Shown: positions 10,920-22,200 of the stretch, piece after piece
Numbering within the stretch: the first letter of the stretch is position 1
Layout: the number at the start of each line of letters is the position of its first letter
Source: Lepas anatifera
Taxonomy: Eukaryota; Arthropoda; Thecostraca; Lepadidae
Direction: 5' to 3'
DNA length: 64,000 nt
Assembly: GCA_034440635.1 (NCBI GenBank)
Contig: JAOTON010002124.1
Coordinates: 1 to 64,000 of the forward strand
Made by a program: the position numbers and the translations under genes
Notes under the pieces: generated by a model
The model's input: the letters and a program-made list of their open reading frames with translations, nothing else
What the model was told of the DNA's origin: nothing
The model's database searches: none

Positions 10920-11790
10920 AGTGGGATGCCCTAAGGCTGAAAAAGAGCGGTCAATCGTGAAATTGGGGTACCCGAATACAAAAGCCCTGTTCCAGCTGTC
11001 AGCACAGTTTTGTCAGCAGGACCTCTAGCCTCTCCTCCAGAAAAGAAATATCAGCGCCATAATCGCCTCTAGTTCGTGCTAAGCAACGGGAACTTCAACC
11101 TTTATGCCATTAAAAAATATTAGGCTGCTATTTCGTGCACTTGCTATTTTTCATCAGCACAACAGCAGGCCTTCAGCCCGTAAAACCTCTAGAACCAAGT
11201 TCCCGGGGAGAGGCTACAATCCTGTGACGTAGGCGCAATGCGGCCCGCTGATTGGTGCTGACAAAACTGTGCTGACAGCTGGAACAGGGCTAAAGAAGAG
11301 GACAAGCGAAGTTGAAGGTGGTATACGTAAAAGTGGGGTGCCCCAAGGCTAAGAAAGAGCAGACAATGGTGGAAAATGGGCGCGCAATCATGCACTAGAG
11401 GGCAGTCAAAAGTAGATGAGAGTGCTCAATTTTATGGTGGGCCGCTTTATAGCTAAAAGGGACGGTCAAGCATGATTTAGGGGCTCCGAACCACAAAGCG
11501 GAAGGCGGCCAGAGGTGAATGAGGGCAGTCCCCGTTGAAGTGGGGTGCTTTAAGGCTGCACAAGAGCGGCCAACAGTGGAGAAGGTGCGCACAATCATGC
11601 AGAAGAGAGCGGCTAAAAGTGGATGAGGGCAGTTCATGTTTCAGTGGGGCACCCAAGGGCTGAAAAGCGGATCAATTATGAAAACAGGGTGCCCAACCAC
11701 AAAGTTAAGAGCGCCTGGAGGTAAATGAGGGTGGTCCACGTTGCAGAGTTCCACCAAGGGCTGAAAAAGGGTGGCCAATCGTGAAATATG
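10920..11790. repeat. degenerate tandem array, left block of the hAT-type element
   Basis: Degenerate units recur, built from phrases such as GGCTGAAAAAGAGCGGTCAA, GTGGGGTGCCCCAAGGC and GTGGATGAGGGCAGTCC. No unit is exact. The style resembles the array at 14870-16080 near the right end. Confidence 0.5.
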
Positions 11791-12500
11791 GGGTCATGTC
11801 TAGGAAATATCTGAAACTTTGTCTCCAGGGTATTTTTGGGCCAGGAACACGCCTGTGAGAATCTAAGCCCCCTCCGACCAAGAGTGACCGAGTTATAGCC
11901 CGAGGCATTTTTGGGGGTCACCTTGTAGACTCAGCTTTGATGCTTCATAACTCAAAAACGCATTGCCTGATTATCAAGTTTTATATATAATTGAACTCGT
12001 ATTGAACTATTATTATTTTGAAAAAGAAAGCTTTAAAATTTAAAAAGTTTTGACTTTTAATTTGTTTGGTCTTTTCTTTCTTGACCTAGCTTGACCTTTT
12101 CGCAGTTGAAATTGACCTGTTAAACATCTAAAAATTTTGCTTCATAAATTATCTTTCGATAAAAACAATAAAAAATGCGTTCGTGCTATAAATTCTAAAT
12201 TTTAGCACCTAAGGTATGTATGCAGAATTTTTTGGTTTTTGACCACTGCGGTAGTACAGCCTTACGTTTAAGACCGCAAACAAAGGGGTTGCTTTTGTAA
12301 TCGGTTGCTTGCAATGATACTGCATTGTCATTACGAAATTTTCATCGTGCAAGTGTCAGAGTTTATGAGGATTACACGCACCCACACGAGGGGGCGGGCA
12401 ACCAGCCTCCTCAGGTTTCCACAGGTAGTAAAAAAACACCTTCGCGCAGCGCCATCATGCTTCATATACCTCTAACTCGACATTTTTGAAGCTTCTAGCA
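11790..12500 (+). repeat. left arm of a diverged inverted repeat
   Basis: It pairs with 14140-14840 in opposite orientation. Shared landmarks include GGGCCAGGAACACGCCTGTG, TTGATGCTTCATAACTCA, GACCACTGCGGTAGTACAG and the GC-rich CACACGAGGGGGCG near the inner end. The arms differ by many substitutions, so this is an old foldback or two old opposed insertions. Confidence 0.65.
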
Positions 12501-13879
12501 AAATTTTAGGCCTGGGTCATACCAGGTCAGCCCGCCAACCCAGGTCAAGAGACCTAACCTCGAAAAAAACTTTGGAGGTGCATCACTAAGATAAAGTTGA
12601 ACCTATTGTGCTTAGATTCACATCACATAGTTGGGTCACCGAGGAAGCTAATTTTTCGAAGCAGGATTTCTATATCGATCATCTGGGACGAGGTCATGGT
12701 CACAATCTTTCCATTAGAAATGCATGGGACAATTAGTAAATTTTGATAACTTGCAAGAATTGAGAATTGTCGAGAATTGCGATGTAGGTTTTATTTTTAA
12801 GTTGTGTCTGACTTGCCACTGCAGGTTGATTAATATGTTTTACCATAAAGACCTAAGCCCGGCTCTAGGTCAAAGCAGGTTAATTTTGAAATTTGACTAG
12901 ACAAAATTATAAGATATATAATCCGATCGGACTCGACAAGAGCATTCCAATGGTGTTGAACATTTTTTTCTACGGCTCTGCTCTGTCAGCTATTGTGCCA
13001 AAAAATTTAGGTTTCCACTGTGTTCCTGTAATGCTTTTCTTACGCATACATTTTTCACTGCTATTAAGTTCTTGTACATTCCACAATCAAGCATAGCCAA
13101 TGACAGCTCCAAAGTCTGTTCGCCAATGTGATTATGGAAAAACGACCAAAAGTATCATAGAATACCAGCGGTAAATAAGATATCCATCACTGTTCATGAA
13201 AGCTCTGCAAACAAAACAAGAGAGGTTCGGGTTTCGTATACCTATGTTTGAACTAAACTGTGTCGTGCTGTGGAAGTAGACTTTCTTTTATGGGTGCTGC
13301 GTGAATGGTCGCAAATTTAGTCATGGTGAATGTCCAATGCAAAGTTAATATTAAACATACAGGTATGAATTATTTGGCTTGAGTAATGAGTGATCTGACG
13401 GCCACATTTGAACTGGGATCGTTTCGGCTATGAAATGATTAACTTTTAAAAATATGATGTGAGGCAACCTGTTCAAGTGACCCAGTTGAATGCGTTATGA
13501 TTTCAGGACAACAGTTTTTCGCATGTATGAGCAGATTCAAATTACTTCCTGGGAATGAAAGCCTTTCAGATACTTTTTTTACATTGTATGAATCCTCTCG
13601 AACGTATGCTTTGCTGCACTGGGGCACATTGTATCGATTTGCTTTCTATTTTTTATCATTCCATCTCCGGGAACGATGTAATTGTGTGAGTTAGTGGTCC
13701 TTATAGGATAAGTTATAATTGTTTGAACTATTGATAATTTCGCAACATCTTTGTATATTCTCGTTTAAGGCTGCAAGGCCCATTACTAATAAGTTCCTTT
13801 GCGCTCGTCTCCCTCGGAACAATGTATCGTTTCTATCACTTTTAATGACTGCTGTTTTTATATTATTCTATCTTTTTAT

Positions 13880-14105
13880 AAACCTCGTCCAAGTTGTTGC
13901 CCGTTCAGTTTTAGGAGTCGGAGTCTCACTAGAGTCATCAAAGGACTTTTCACGGAGACCCCAACCCCACCACACAAACGAGCAACTCCCATGATGAAGG
14001 GTTAATAAAGGAACCAAAGTTGAACGTTCCACAAAGCATAAGGACGGCCGTCTACCTCAGGTCACCCTCTCACTAGTCAGTTGCCAGCTGACCTACGGTA
14101 TTGGC
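13880..14105 (-). repeat. inverted relative of the 3672-4020 SINE segment
   Basis: Reverse-complement matches to the plus-strand SINE region include GTCAGTTGCCAGCTGACC, CTCAGGTCACCCTCTCACTA, GAACGTTCCACAAAGCA and ACGAGCAACTCCC. It sits in the loop of the foldback. Confidence 0.55.
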
Positions 14106-14139
14106 GGTACCTACCACCTGCCGGTTGACCTAAATTATT

Positions 14140-14840
14140 TTGCCAGAAGTTGCAAAAATGTCGAATTAGAGGTAGATGAAGTACGATGGCGCTACGCAAA
14201 GGTGTTTTTTTACTACCTGTGGAAACCTGAGGAGGCCGGTTGCTCGCCCCCTCGTGTGGGCGCGTGTTAATTCTCATAAACTCTGACACTTGCACGATTA
14301 AAATTTCGTAAAGACAATGCAGCATCATTGCAAACAACCGATTACAAAAGCAATCGCTTTTTTGCGGTGTTAAACATATTCTGTACTACCGCAGTGGTCA
14401 AAAACCGTCTGCATACCTACCTTAGGTGCTAAAAATTTGTAATTTATAGCAAGAACGCATTTTTTTATCGGAATATAATCTAGGAAGCAAAAATTTTTGA
14501 AGTGTCTAAAAGGTCAATTTCAACTGCGAAAAGGTCAAGCTAGGTAGAAAAAGAAAAGGTCAAAGGAATTAAAAGTCAAAATGTTTAACATTTCAAAATT
14601 TCCTTTTTCAAAATAGTGCATAGTTCAAGACGAGTTCAATGCTATTCAAAACTTGTTAATCAGGCTATGCGTTTTTGAGTTATGAAGCATCAAAGATGAG
14701 TCTATAAGGTGACCTCCCGAAAATGCCTCGGACTATAACTCGGTCACCGTTGGTTGGAGGGGCTAAGATTCTCACAGGCGTGTTCCTGGCCCAAAAATAC
14801 CCCAGAGACATAGTTTCATATTTTTTTAGAGATGGTGGTG
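14140..14840 (-). repeat. right arm of the diverged inverted repeat
   Basis: This is the partner of 11790-12500. The loop between the arms (12500-14140) is AT-rich, contains the SINE-like segment, and holds no supported gene. Confidence 0.65.
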
Positions 14841-14869
14841 TCAAATTGAAATATTTTTGGTCGTTTTGT

Positions 14870-16080
14870 CCTGGAATGCCCCTCATGTGGAAGAGGGCGG
14901 CCAAAGGCAGACACGGGCGGTCCATGTTGCAGTGGGGCGCTCTACATAGAGCTGAAAAGGGCCGCCAATCGTGAAAGTTGGGCGTCCAACCGCAAAAAGA
15001 GGGTGTCAAAAACAGTGATATATTGGTGCGTAAATGGAGCAAACGATAGGCACCTATCGTGCACCATGGAGGCGCTGGAGGCACAGTGCGTGCTGTCAAA
15101 TGTTGGGGCGCCCCTAGTGCCGTGTGGCGGGGGGGGCTGGTTGGGCGCCGTTGGAGAAATAGTAAGATACCAATGATGCATCAAGCACTCAGCAGAAATA
15201 TGTGGGCGCCTATAGAGAAGTGTGAGAGCAACAATGGAGCGAAAGAAAAACACCAATGTGTACCATGGGGGCCGCCAGACTGAGCGGTTTGTCGAAATGT
15301 GGGGACGCTCCCGATGAGCCCAGGGCGGGAGATGAAGGCGCCGGTGGGGCAAAGAACAGGCACCAATGATTCATCATGGGGGCGCCAGTGATACAGACCG
15401 ATGTGTCAAAAGATGGTGGAAAGGGGCGGGGAGGGCGCCCATAAAGCTAAAAGTAGACAACAATGTTGGATCATAAGAGGGGGAACCAGTGGTATAGAAT
15501 GGGCTGTTGAAAGGTGAAGACCCCCTCAGTGGGCCATGGGGGCGCCGTTTGAGAACGCACCAATTATGCACCATGGGGGAGCCAGAGGTAAAGAGCGGGT
15601 CTAACAAGCAGGGGGTGCCCACAGTGAAGCGTGGGGGCCCCAGTGGAGTGCAAAGAAGACACCAATGATGCCCATGGGAGTGTCAGTGGTACATGCAGGG
15701 TTTCAACAGATGGGGCGCTCACAGTGACGCGTGGGGGCACCGTTGGAGCAAGAACGAGATATCAATGCTGCACCATGGAGGCGCCAGTAGTATAGAGCGG
15801 ATTTTAAGAAGATGGGGGCGCCCGTAGTGAAGAGTGGGGCGCCGGTAGTACATAGCGGGATGTCAAGAGATGGAAGAGCCCACGATGTGGCTTGGGGCGT
15901 TGATGGAGTGAAACAAAGACATCAATGATGCATCATGGGGGGGGGGCGCCAGTGATACAGGACTGGTTGTCAAGATGTATTTGTATGCAGCATCATTACC
16001 TCGGGGCACCAGTATTTCCGTTAGGCATGCAAACGTGGAGCAAATGGAGGCGGGCCCCGGGGGCGCCATAGTGTCGAGGG
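14870..16080. repeat. GGGGGCGCC-type tandem array near the right end of the 12.8-kb element
   Basis: Roughly 100-nt degenerate units contain ACCAATGATGCA, CATGGGGGCGCCAGTG, ATAGAGCGG and a TGTCAA-type phrase. GGGGGCGCC recurs throughout and also fills the 243-bp element at 56223-56465, linking the two elements. Confidence 0.6.
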
Positions 16081-16187
16081 GGCGCCTTACCAGCGAGGGG
16101 GGGCGCGGCCCCCGCGGCCCCCCTTGGATCCGCCCCTGACCCACACATGCTTCCAGCAGGCATCTGTTGACTGAGCTCTTAGCTCAC

Positions 16188-16282
16188 AAAAAATGGTTGG
16201 GTAAGGTCGCTCAGGGATGAACTTTTGCTGGTCATCATCGGCAAAAATAAGAGGACCCATCTCAATCTTCAAGCCGGTGTCA
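16188..16282 (-). CDS. gene A, exon upstream of the disrupted intron
   Basis: The acceptor CTGTTTTTCTTAAG and donor GTGAGC bound a 95-nt block reading DTGLKIEMGPLIFADDDQ and then FIPERPYPTIF. Its intron originally ran 80 bp to the acceptor at 3292 and now holds the 12.8-kb element. As written, the split codon formed with the next exon would be TAG. A T-run of six at the donor makes a 1-nt length error or polymorphism plausible. Confidence 0.5.
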
Positions 16283-16366
16283 CTTAAGAAAAACAGTTGT
16301 AGTATAAAATAAAAACCTAATTGTACAAATTTACGGTTATTAATAATAATCATGTGCCTAACTTAC

Positions 16367-16915
16367 CAAAGTCGACCGGCAGCCCTTCCGTATATAAATC
16401 CGCCACGGTGGGCGGAGGCGGCTGGGTGGGCTGCACAGTCTCCGGCTGCACCCCTGGCTCCAGAGCCGGCTGCAGAGGCTGCAGCTTCAGCTCTGGCTCC
16501 AAGGGTGGGGCCTGCGGCGGTGGAGGCTGGGGCTGGGACGGCGGTGGCGAACCCGGCTGGGGCTGCGGCTGCGGCGGCGGGCTGGGCTGGGCTGGGGCTG
16601 CGGCTGCGGCGGTGACCCCGGCTGGGGCTGCGGCGTTGGCCCCGGCTGGGGCTGCGGCTGCGGCGTTGGCCCCGGCTGGGTCTGCGGCTGCGGCGTTGGC
16701 CCCGGCTGGGGCTGCGGCTGCGGTGTTGGCCCCGGCTGGGGCTGCGGCTGCGGCGTTGGCCCCGGCTGGGGCTGAGCCTGCGGCAGCGGGCTGGGCTGGG
16801 GCTGCGGCTGTTGTGGTGGGCCCCGCTGCTTTGTCTTTTCTTCTTCATTCCTCTTCTTCTTCTTCTTTTTCTCTTTCTTGTCTTTTTTCTGCTTTTTCTG
16901 TTTTCTCATCCAGCC
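16367..16915 (-). CDS. gene A, low-complexity basic / proline- or RS-rich exon
   Basis: The acceptor CGCTGCACAG and donor GTAAGT bound 549 nt. It starts with a GAA/AAG-rich stretch, passes through a 30-nt tandem repeat and ends in a Pro-rich segment. All frames are long: one gives PQPQPGPTP repeats, one SRSPSRGQRRS repeats, one an acidic start that stops early. The RS-like frame runs to the donor and joins the next exon in phase. The phase entering from 17278-17404 selects the acidic frame, which meets TGA, so an indel in the GAA/AAG run is likely. Confidence 0.45.
16620..16790. repeat. 30-nt coding minisatellite
   Basis: About six units of GCTGCGGCTGCGGCGTTGG plus CCCCGGCTGGG occur in tandem. 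The length is divisible by three, so every frame repeats a 10-residue peptide. Confidence 0.75.
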
Positions 16916-17277
16916 CTGTGCAGCGAAGTGATGTGTTACCGTTGATTTGTTTAGTGACCATTTCGATTGGTAAGAGCAAGTGTGGTACATCTCACTGAAG
17001 CTCAAGCAGCATAATGCACCTGCTCTAGGGCTAAAGCATATGTTTTGGGGATTTTGATGGCGGGACTTATGGCCTTTGCCTCTCAATAATGCCATTATCT
17101 ATACATACATATGGCAAATAATACACTCTCTCCCTGGTCTCATCATCGAAGTATATTAGGACACTTGAACAGGCAAACATTCTGACAATAAGACGAATCA
17201 CGTGAATTTGTGTCGTTTCATTTTAAATGGAATTGCCATTCACATGAACATTTTAAGAGACATGGTATACTGCGTAC

Positions 17278-17404
17278 CTTCATCCCCGGCAGCGCCCTGG
17301 TAGGACAGCTTGCGGCGGCGTTTTCTGGCCGGCGCACCAGACTCCGCGGCTGAGGGCAGGTGACTCGGGCCAGCTGAAGCGCCGGTCGCGAGCACCTTGC
17401 CCTC
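17278..17404 (-). CDS. gene A, exon with basic nuclear-signal-like patch
   Basis: The acceptor TTGGTGCCCGACAG and donor GTACGC bound 127 nt. In the frame consistent with the previous exon it reads EGKVLATGASAGPSHLP, then ARKRRRKLSYQGAAGDE. ARKRRRK could act as a nuclear localisation signal (inference). Confidence 0.5.
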
Positions 17405-17579
17405 CTGTCGGGCACCAAGAGTCAAGAACATCTATGTTTGGTCAAAGTGGTTCTCGTGCGTTTTATATGTAAATGCATCTAAGCCTTGCAAGAAATATAA
17501 AGCACGGACAAACCACAAGATTACATGAGCTGCCACAGCAGACAGCTGAAGAAGGTGCGCAAGCAGACTGGCTACTCAC

Positions 17580-17829
17580 GTCGCGGTGGTGGCCGGCAGC
17601 CTCTGCCGCCAGCTGCTGGCGCTGCTGCCGGGCCAGCTGCCGGCTGGGGGACAGCTGGACCAGTGCCCGCTCACGGGCCGCGTTCGCCGCCCGGATGTTG
17701 TTGCTGGCCAGGCGGGCGCGGTCCTCAGCACCTCCGGCTCCCCGGAGCGGGCTGACGTACGGTCCAGCTATCCGCTTTTTCGGACTCCGGACCTTCCAGC
17801 GCGACAGCCACGCAGTGCCCGCCAGGGGC
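17580..17829 (-). CDS. gene A, exon encoding a Q/R/A-rich helix
   Basis: The exon is bounded by an acceptor ending GGCAGCAG and the donor GTGAGT, and is open over 250 nt. It encodes RSPKKRIAGPYVSPLRG and then an Ala/Arg/Gln-rich, probably helical region (LASNNIRAANAARERAL, QLARQQRQQLAAEAAG). It ends in phase 0, matching the next exon. The family is not recognised. Confidence 0.55.
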
Positions 17830-17917
17830 CTGCTGCCTGACTTGACGCTGCAACCACATGCATCACTTCATTGTACAGAAAAGTGACAGTGTTGTGTGAT
17901 GCACATGATCAAGTATG

Positions 17918-17918
<1 letters not shown>

Positions 17919-17999
<81 letters not shown>
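17919..17999. repeat. (TA)n microsatellite
   Basis: About 40 uninterrupted TA units lie in the intron upstream of the gene A exon at 17580-17829. Confidence 0.98.
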
Positions 18000-18001
<2 letters not shown>

Positions 18002-19055
18002 CTCGCAAAGTGCTGATAACAGAAAATTAATTTCTCCTACCGTACAGCTTTCCTAAATATGCTAATCTGGGAGCCAGTAACGATTCTAGTTACTTTATTT
18101 AACCAACAGTATCTTACTATCTACCAACAGATTGGGATAAAAAGCGAAAACGGAAAAGTTATACTTTGTATTTTATTCTTTGTGTTTTTTACACTTTTCA
18201 CTTCGTGCAGTGAAGAATTTAGGCCGAAACTTTTAACCATAGGACGGCCGGAAAAGATGTATGCCTATAACGGCCACGCCGCCTTTTGACCGGTCGCAAC
18301 TGAGCAATCTAACTTTGTTATGCAGCATTTGAAAGCATGCAAAAAGAGCAGCGATACGCACGGCGTCAGTTATGAGGGAGGGTTCAAACCCCTGATGGCA
18401 CGTGCGCGTGTCTAGCACATGGCTTTTTCTAACAATGTAGACGTGTTTTCTTTGCTCCATCTGACGTGCAACATTCTCCTTGTGATCGCTTTGCCCCGGT
18501 GGACCACCTCAGCCTAGCTTTTCCACATCTGCACTAGAACAAGGTTTGTTTATCTCTATTCAACATACTTTGTCTTGTTCCCAAAGCAATATACATGTTG
18601 TTGAATTGTTACTTTGCAAATACTTACAGAGCTGCACACAGTAAACGAGTCAGATTCACAGTTTAAGAGTCAGATTCATCTATGTATCATGCCCTGCAAT
18701 GAATAAGAATATTTGTATCATTAACATCGTAAAGGGCAATGGAACGGGCGTTAGGGTCTTCTGTCTTTTACGTTTATGTTATTACAATAGCCTAAACAAT
18801 CAAAGGAGAATAAAAATCAAGTCAGTAAGCTAAGGATCTTTTATATGTGTATTGTGCAAGGCCACTTTTCCCGGTTCTTAAGTGTATGAAAGAATTTATA
18901 GGTCAGGGTGGGTTACTTTAATGTTCCAAAGCAATGGGGAGGTTATTTCAAGTAATGGATCGCGAGGTGTTTCAACACTTGCGAGGAAATAGTAACATCG
19001 TCAATTAGTTAAATACTTCTCATCAAAAGAAATATACAAGTCACAGAGCACTAAC
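18000..19055. other. intron-like, no gene seen
   Basis: AT-rich sequence without a supported exon, lying between two minus-strand exon candidates. Confidence 0.35.
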
Positions 19056-19165
19056 CTGGGTTGTCCATGATCATGGAGATCGCTGCGTACACGTCCGCAC
19101 TTGGTGATGACCGGCGCACACTGACACCGGCGACTCCAGCCACCCATTGTTTTGTATCTCTCGCC
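19056..19165 (-). CDS. possible further upstream exon of gene A
   Basis: A good acceptor (CTTCCCCCTCTGCCAG) and donor (GTTAGT) bound 110 nt. One frame gives GGWSRRCQCAPVITKCG and would join the exon at 17580-17829 in phase. Another gives a helix-like end DVYAAISMIMDNP. Both are open, so neither the frame nor the link to gene A is certain. No start codon of gene A was identified. Confidence 0.4.
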
Positions 19166-21780
19166 CTGGCAGAGGGGGAAGACAGGGGGCTCATGTTTGC
19201 ACATCCACCGCTCACGTGAAGGGAGACGTATCTAGAAGGTAGAAGAAGGCTCTAGAAGGTGGAGACGAAGCTGGCAAAAAGAGACAATGGTAAGCCGAGC
19301 CTTTTTGAACTTAATTTGCAACAAAAATGCTGAGTCGTCCATCCAGCTCGCATATGCCCCTAGGCATTGCCAATGGCGACAGCCATGTGAGACTATACAC
19401 TGGCAACAAATATAGCCCATCGGAGACGGCACGGTTCAGCAATTCAATTACAACTTGTATGCAACTTGCATGCAACGCACGGCGTTGCATGCGGGGTTTT
19501 ATTTCTATCGCTAATAATTGTTTAACCGTCGCTGCTCGATCTATTCTAGCTGCGAAAATAAAAGATCAATTAATGTAACCTTTAGAGCTTAATATTCTAC
19601 TTAAAATCAATATTTCATGTCACAGGAAACGGACAGTAATATTAAAGTTTCAGCAGAGCCGGCGACGAAGCTCCGGCATCATGATCCGAGCGAACATTGA
19701 GAGGAATTACAGACATTTTTCACCTTCCGTTGACATCTGCTACTGCTTTTGCTTTCTTGGCGCCAACTCAGGTGTTTAACTGTGAGGCCTAAAGAGGCTT
19801 CGCAGCCTTTGGCGTGGTGTACTGGGAAAGCCACCTCGACAGACTTAGCCGTGATAACGGATCAAGAAGAGAAGGTTACGCGAAGTCTGATGACCGACAT
19901 ACTCCGCTGAGAGCTTCTGCAAATGAATCATACTTGGGCTGCGACGTTTCAGGCCTTCATTGAACTGGTGGCCTGCAACGCTCTGGACCAGGAGTTCATG
20001 TATGTCAGCTAGATGACGAAAACATGCACCGAATATCCAAATTTGGCCGCGCAGATAAGCTTTTGCTGCTGTCTGATTCAGCAACCCACGTCGTGCACAG
20101 AATGCTATTTGCTCAGTCATGAAGGATACGTTCAAGCATACATGTCTACACTTAACTCTGTATCTCCGAAGTAAACGAAGGCTGCTATCTCAGGTGACAG
20201 CGGCATGTGTTTTAATTATCCTCATTACCATTTAACAAAGTCATATAAGAAAATACCCAAAGACTAACGAGAAACATTCAGTGTTCCCAATGCAATTACA
20301 GGCGCGAGTAAAAGTACGCTATATAAACTACAATCAGTTTTGCCACTAGGCTATATTTCAATCGATGTAATTCGTTTGAGACGTAGGTCAAGATGAGTTG
20401 CCGTGTATTTTACTAATCCATGCCTCGTGGATAGTTGAACCAAAGTGATTCCATTAGGATTCGACTATGTGTATATTAATGCTGTTCATTTTTCACAAAA
20501 CGAGTTTGACGCCAAATCACTTGAAACCAGTCATCAGGGACTTTGTTTCCGATCTTAAGGTGACTCCTCTGTGAGTTATACAATGTGCTGTGTGCTGGCT
20601 TCAAGATAGTCGAAATGAATTCATTGTGTCCACGACGGGAATACAATGAGCATGAGTCTGCCTGAAACGAGTTTGACATCAAATCGAGTTAGACATCAGA
20701 AACCGGAAGCTCAGTCTATCCAAATGAAATCAATTATTGTCTTACTGTGTTGCCGATAAGGACAGCTAATGTTGAACTCCGTAAGATTTTACCTGGTTGC
20801 CTTCAGAGGTCAAGGATCTCGCCAACTCGCCCACGCTCGTGGGTAGCCAAATGAAGTTCAAGGAACAGAACTTAGGTAGCCAATCACGGAGAATTGACAG
20901 ATGTCAAGATTTGCACTTACCAGCGCAAAACAATTATTTCCACGATCTTACCGCCACGTAAAAAGAACGATTCATAACATGGCAGTGCTACCTTGACTTA
21001 TTTTAGGTACTATTATAACTATTAGTGACAGACGATATAAATTAGTGACAAATAATGTATCCTTACTCAGTCGAGTTATTTCACAGCTAAGTTAGAGATG
21101 GGTAGGTAACCACATCGGCAATGAAACTGACCCACAAAAAGCCATGAGAGAAAGGTAGTCTAAATTGCGATGGCATGGAATAGTGATATTCATTGTTTTT
21201 CTAAATTTGACAATTTATTTTAAACAAAAAGAGAAAACTTTTAAGTCTATATCAGGATTCATAGTGAAATTACTCAGCATAAGATAGTAACTCTACCGCT
21301 TACTTTGTACTTGAGGACTCGTTTCATGGAATTAGGGATGGTGTGGTAGCCAGGCCGGCCATGAAAATTACGATTGGGGACCACCAGGTAGCCACTTGGG
21401 TAACCACAAAGTTTTACGTTTCTGGCGCGCGAGTAGCGAGAATAAAACAGGCAGAAATACTACGTGTTGAAGCTGCTGTGTGGGTGTGGGCTTGGTGCGG
21501 GAATTCGGAGATAATGTCGAGGTGGTTGAAATGATATGAGGCTGTAGATTTTGACCTAAGTCAGAATAGGTTTTTTGCCAGTGGTAAATTCACTACCCAT
21601 TTTTGAATATTATGCCACAGCCAGGGAAACATAGGACAAAGTGAAGTCTGCCAGATCTCAAAAGCCTAGGAGAATTGTGTGGTTTTTCAGCGTTTCAGTT
21701 TCAGTTTCAGTCAAGTTTCAGCGCAGCAGCAGGGGAACGAATCAAAGAACACGGCGGACGTAATTGACGCCGCTGCCCAC
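19166..21780. other. gene-poor stretch
   Basis: AT-rich. A 96-residue minus-strand open frame at 19845-20135 has no recognised motif and no clear splice context. Nothing else is supported. Confidence 0.35.
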
Positions 21781-22200
21781 AGATTGAGTGCAGACAGCGC
21801 GGCCCCCGCGCACCTGTTTTTCTCGCGCGGCCCGGACCCCTGAGGTAAGGGGCCAACCGCCACGAATTGGGAACATTACCCAGAACCAACACACACACAC
21901 AGACACCGAGCCGGCAGATCCGGGAGCGTCCACGGGTGCGACGGGCGTGTGTGTACTTGGCCGGCCAAAACCAAACTCCGCTGTAGACCTTATCGACGAA
22001 GCGTTGGCTTTCCAAATAGCCTGGGACGGCAGACCGGTACTGTTTTCGAAAATAAGGCCCGAAAATACGCCGTGCCTGGAAAACAATATTGTCCCATCAT
22101 ATTATCCGTTCCGATATTTTCTCAACTGGCCGAGACGTACCAGGACGTGCTCGACGCGACAGCCACGAGATTGTTTTATCATATCGACGTGGACAAGTAA
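21781..22200 (+). other. GC/CpG-richer block with overlapping open frames
   Basis: Plus-strand frames read VDLIDEALAFQIAWDGRPV and, in a second frame, SVPIFSQLAETYQDVLDA up to TAA at 22198-22200. The two frames could be one coding block with an indel. No family is recognised. It may be an exon or a decayed gene fragment. Confidence 0.25.

Larger units (their letters stand above)
3331..16138. mobile_element. 12.8-kb hAT-type element inserted in an 80-bp intron of gene A
   Basis: The ends are inverted: CAGGGGCGGATCCAGG at the left and CAGGGGCGGATCCAAGG (reverse complement) at the right, so the first 14 bases agree. The flanks carry a perfect 8-bp duplication, ACCCACAC, at 3323-3330 and 16139-16146. 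CAG-starting ends and 8-bp duplications are hallmarks of hAT elements. No hAT transposase is visible. The interior is other repeats: a LINE, a SINE with an inverted relative, TTAA elements, a diverged foldback and GC-rich arrays. Removing the element and one duplication restores an 80-bp GT-AG intron. It is probably a non-autonomous element enlarged by nested insertions. Confidence 0.75.
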
